Assembly: GCA_036785705.1 (NCBI GenBank)
Contig: JAWUZG010000056.1
Coordinates: forward strand, 16,350,001-16,414,000
Direction of reading: 5' to 3'
Source of the DNA: Acanthornis magna
Lineage: Eukaryota; Chordata; Aves; Passeriformes; Acanthizidae
Length of the DNA: 64,000 nucleotides
The position numbers were made by a program, and so were the translations under genes. This document shows, one piece after another, positions 61,186-64,000 of this stretch. The first letter of the stretch is position 1; every line of letters starts with the position of its first letter. The notes under the pieces were generated by a model, which was not told where the DNA came from, ran no database searches, and saw only the letters and a list, made by a program, of their open reading frames with translations.

Positions 61186-64000
61186 GTGAGCCCGCCAGGC
61201 ATGGGGCGCTGGGCGGCGGGCGGGCTTCGCCGTGGTGTTGCTGATGCTCTGTGGAGTCAGGGCGGCGGTGAGGTGTTACGTTTTTAATACAAAATTTTCA
61301 CCCTCAGTGTTGTTTTTCTTAGCTTCTTTTATTCCTTTTGCTGTCTGAGACAGTAGGTTTATAGAGGTTTGAGGTTGAACAAGCAGTTGACAGTGACATT
61401 TCTAGTGGAGCACCAGTTGCCCCAATTGCTAATGCCCAAAACCTAACTTTTTCTTTTTAATGCAATAACTCCACCGAAGCTGTTGCACTGCCCCAGGTGC
61501 CCTGGGCTCTTGTCCCTGGCCCCTGACGCCATCTTCCCCTCCCAACCCACCCGTGAACGCCTCCAGCTCCCTGCTGGTGCTCAGCAAAATCCGATTTGGA
61601 TGGGGTGAGCCTGGGCAGGGCGAGGACGGGTTTATCCCTGAGGAAGCAGCTTGCTGGGGTTGTGTTCAACCGTCCTTGACCCCCAGCTCCCCTGCGGGGA
61701 GGTGGCTTGGTGCCAGCGCTGGGTTTGGGTGGTGGCGAGCACAGGGAGCCTGGAGAAGAGCCATTGTCCAGTGGGACTGGGCCTTGGGGAATGGCTCTGC
61801 CGTGAGACTGGAGCTATCCTACAGCTCCACAAGAGGAGCGGTACTCATGTTGGTGACTCTTCCTCCCAACTCCACAGCCTCCCCGCGACATGAGGAGATG
61901 GGCACCAAGCCCATACAAACCCTCGCCTCTCCTCTCTCCATTGAGCTTCCCTTTAAACAGTCACTCCTGGCCTTTTGGTATAAACCAAAGGCTCCTGAGC
62001 TTGATATCTCCATCCCTCAGAGGTAAGGCTGGCATGGAGCTGAGCACGGCTGCAGAAATCCCTGCTTGCAACGCAGCTGTAGCTCTGTGATCGCCGAGTC
62101 GCTTTTTGTTCCACAACAGCCTGACCCGCTGCCTTGCGCAGTGGCAAAAATGTCCCGGCTGGTTATGCTGCTGAAAAGCTTCAACTTCCATAATTTCAAT
62201 TTTGTGGCAGTACTGAAAGAGCTGGAGGGGATGAATGAGTGTGTTACTGTTGCATTTTTGTGTTAAGTATTAAGAAAAAACAGAATTTGAAGCTCCTTCC
62301 CTTTCACTGAGGAGCGAACAGAGATAGCTTATCTGGCGAGGTGGTGATTTGAATTATGCATCCAAAGTACTGAAACAGATTAGCAATTAGGAGTAATCAC
62401 TGGACTAGATTAATTTTTAACATCCCAAATTTATCTACTCTTTATTTGTCAGATAAACTTGTCATTTAGCAGCAAATTGGATCTGCAGCTGCTGATTGCA
62501 GAATGGCGTAATGCTGCACAAACAGCTCTTTCCTGCGTCCAAAATGGACACGGCCATTTGAGTTCTTCTTAAACATCCAAATGTTCTGGTTTTTGTTATT
62601 TTTATTGTTGTGAACACTTTTAAACACTCCTTGGGGATCTTATCCTGCAGCCGTGTATGTTTTAAAACACGCAGTTTATGCTCCACAGTTTTGTCAGAGA
62701 CTGTGAGCGCTAAAAGAAATCAAGGTAGTATCTTTAAAGTGGAAACCAACGTAAATTAAAAGTGTGAGTTTGATGTTTGATCTGATGCTCCCAGTGCATC
62801 TGAGAAAATAATGAGCAGCAGTCAATTTTCATAAAACTGTGAGGGTTTTGTGCAAGCTCTGAGTTTCACCAGATGTTTACAGCTGACAGAACACTTCCCT
62901 CTGCTTAGTGGAGGTTTTTATTTTTGGTTCTACCAGTTACGGGGCAGGGGGAGAGGCAGAATTTTTCAACAAAGATCTTACTTATAGAGCAGCTTAGTGC
63001 TTGTCATGGGTGTGTGATGGAAGTGATCTGTCCACAATTCCTTGTCTCAAATTCTGGCTATGAAGCATGAACTGCTGATACATTATTCGATTTGATTTCA
63101 ACTCCTGGCACCAAGGACTCGGGATATGCAGTGGATTCCCAGAATGATGCCAGTGTATATGTTACATTTGAAACAGCCTGATCCTGTCACTCTCGTGTTT
63201 TATTACTTGGTAGGAACATCACTTTCCCATGGAATCAATGTTGAATGCAAAGGAAAAATCAGTATCCTTCCCCAATCCTTAGTTTGTGAGTGCATACCTG
63301 GTACTGTAATTTTACAGTTCCTGTCATATTTCCCCCATTTATAATGTGACTCTCTTTCATTAGTGAAACAAAGGAAAACTGAAGTTAAAATGTGTAAGTG
63401 TTAAAATGTAGCACTTGGATAAGAGAGGTACTTGGGGAGCATTGGTGTCTTAAATCAGAGTTAGTATTTCTGACATTGTATCTTTTCTTGTGACTTCCCT
63501 TGGTAACATTTTGGGTGAAATTTTCTTTTTTTTTTTTTTTGGCCTGTGTGAAACAGGTGGGTCCAGCAGTGCAGCTTCTACACCAATTACACTTTGGATG
63601 CTTTATGCAGAAATAATAAGAAAATGTCCTTTCAGGAAAAAAAAAAGCTGCCCAAGGAAGGAAAACTATGACCCAAAGCAGTGGGAATTCCGAATATAAG
63701 AGATGCAGCATTAATCTCCTGGTGGTGTGTAGAGACTCATAAACAAGATTGCAAATGTGGATGGCTTCCAAATAAAAATACTAGCTTACAGCCACTAGCA
63801 GGCTACTAATAAAGATTACTTCATCTAATCTTATTTAAAGTATATTTATAAAATATAACACTGCCAAGTCAGATCACAGCACGGATAAGATGCATGTTGA
63901 ATCAATTAATTGTATATAGGTATTCATGTTCTGTTTATAGTGAGTAACAACACTCCAGTATTTAATGCATTTTCAGTTACGCAACGCTGGGACTGTTTGT
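61186..64000 (+). other. ALDH1A3: ALDH1A3 intron 1, 5' part
   Basis: The intron begins with GTGAG right after the exon-1 lysine codon and runs off the window end. I found no downstream exon resembling the IFINNEW block, so exon 2 must lie beyond 64000. The first ~80 bases are still CpG-rich, and the rest is ordinary AT-leaning sequence. A poly-T tract lies near 63525-63540 and a short poly-A near 63640. Short ORFs on both strands show no recognisable domain. No interspersed repeat was recognised here. Confidence 0.85.

Larger units (their letters stand above)
60790..61270. promoter_or_regulatory. CpG island over the ALDH1A3 promoter and exon 1
   Basis: This stretch is extremely GC-rich with dense unmethylated-type CpG (many GCGCG and GGCGG runs), in sharp contrast to both flanks. 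It covers the promoter, the coding part of exon 1 and the start of intron 1. Long GC-driven ORFs that cross it in other frames, such as the one starting at 60624, are shadows. Confidence 0.85.

Noticed and set aside
60624..61244. 206-codon + strand ORF across the ALDH1A3 promoter
   Set aside because: It is a different frame from the ALDH1A3 exon, driven by GC content and the degenerate repeat; its Ala/Arg/Gly composition is typical of a CpG-island shadow.
1..64000. CRISPR arrays, bacterial operons, riboswitches or phage attachment sites
   Set aside because: The window is vertebrate nuclear DNA. The tandem arrays have no spacer structure and no associated cas-like genes.
1..64000. tRNA, rRNA or known microRNA genes
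   Set aside because: I saw no tRNA A/B-box pair with cloverleaf arms and no rRNA-like block by eye. A tRNAscan-SE and Rfam search would be decisive.
61186..64000. ALDH1A3 exon 2 within the window
   Set aside because: No acceptor followed by an IFINNEW-like reading was found before the window end.

Overview
This window looks like avian nuclear DNA and is almost entirely non-coding. The bird call rests on at least ten short, 5'-truncated CR1 retrotransposon 3' ends of the avian type on both strands. It also rests on the absence of Alu/L1-type repeats and on two compact CpG islands in an otherwise moderate-GC background. I cannot name the species or order.

The only protein-coding exon I can support is at the right edge. 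It is the first coding exon of ALDH1A3 (retinaldehyde dehydrogenase 3), 61087-61185 on the + strand, encoding 33 residues and ending in a GT donor. A short, GC-box-rich CpG-island promoter with a CCAAT box and a TATA-like element lies just upstream. Everything after 61186 is the start of intron 1, and the rest of the gene lies beyond the window. The preceding ~60 kb is therefore the upstream flank of ALDH1A3. In human this gene lies between ASB7 and LRRK1; no exon of either is recognisable here.

Layout: 1-42.6 kb is intergenic sequence with scattered CR1 fragments, poly-T tracts, a (GT/GC)n microsatellite, a nearly perfect 120-bp tandem duplication at 23.9 kb and small tandem duplications. 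42.68-44.59 kb is a 1.9-kb minisatellite of about 272 seven-base units whose phase is unchanged at every point I sampled. Because 7 is coprime to 3 and no common unit combination makes a stop on the + strand, all three + frames are open and encode the same heptapeptide repeat. The long ORFs there are artefacts of the array, not genes. 44.6-52.8 kb is intergenic again. 52.87-54.57 kb is a second CpG island with no recognised gene. It contains a 22-unit, 18-bp GC-rich array with strong G-quadruplex potential on the minus strand, a smaller 18-bp-period array, and two inverted pairs of homeodomain-like and SOX-like motifs. 54.6-60.4 kb is intergenic and includes two traces of what looks like one ancient interspersed repeat. 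60.42-60.80 kb is a degenerate repeat directly upstream of the ALDH1A3 CpG island.

The most interesting parts are the heptamer array and the orphan CpG island about 7 kb upstream of ALDH1A3. The island may be an unannotated lncRNA promoter, an alternative promoter or a developmental regulatory element. I see no evidence of a new multi-gene system.
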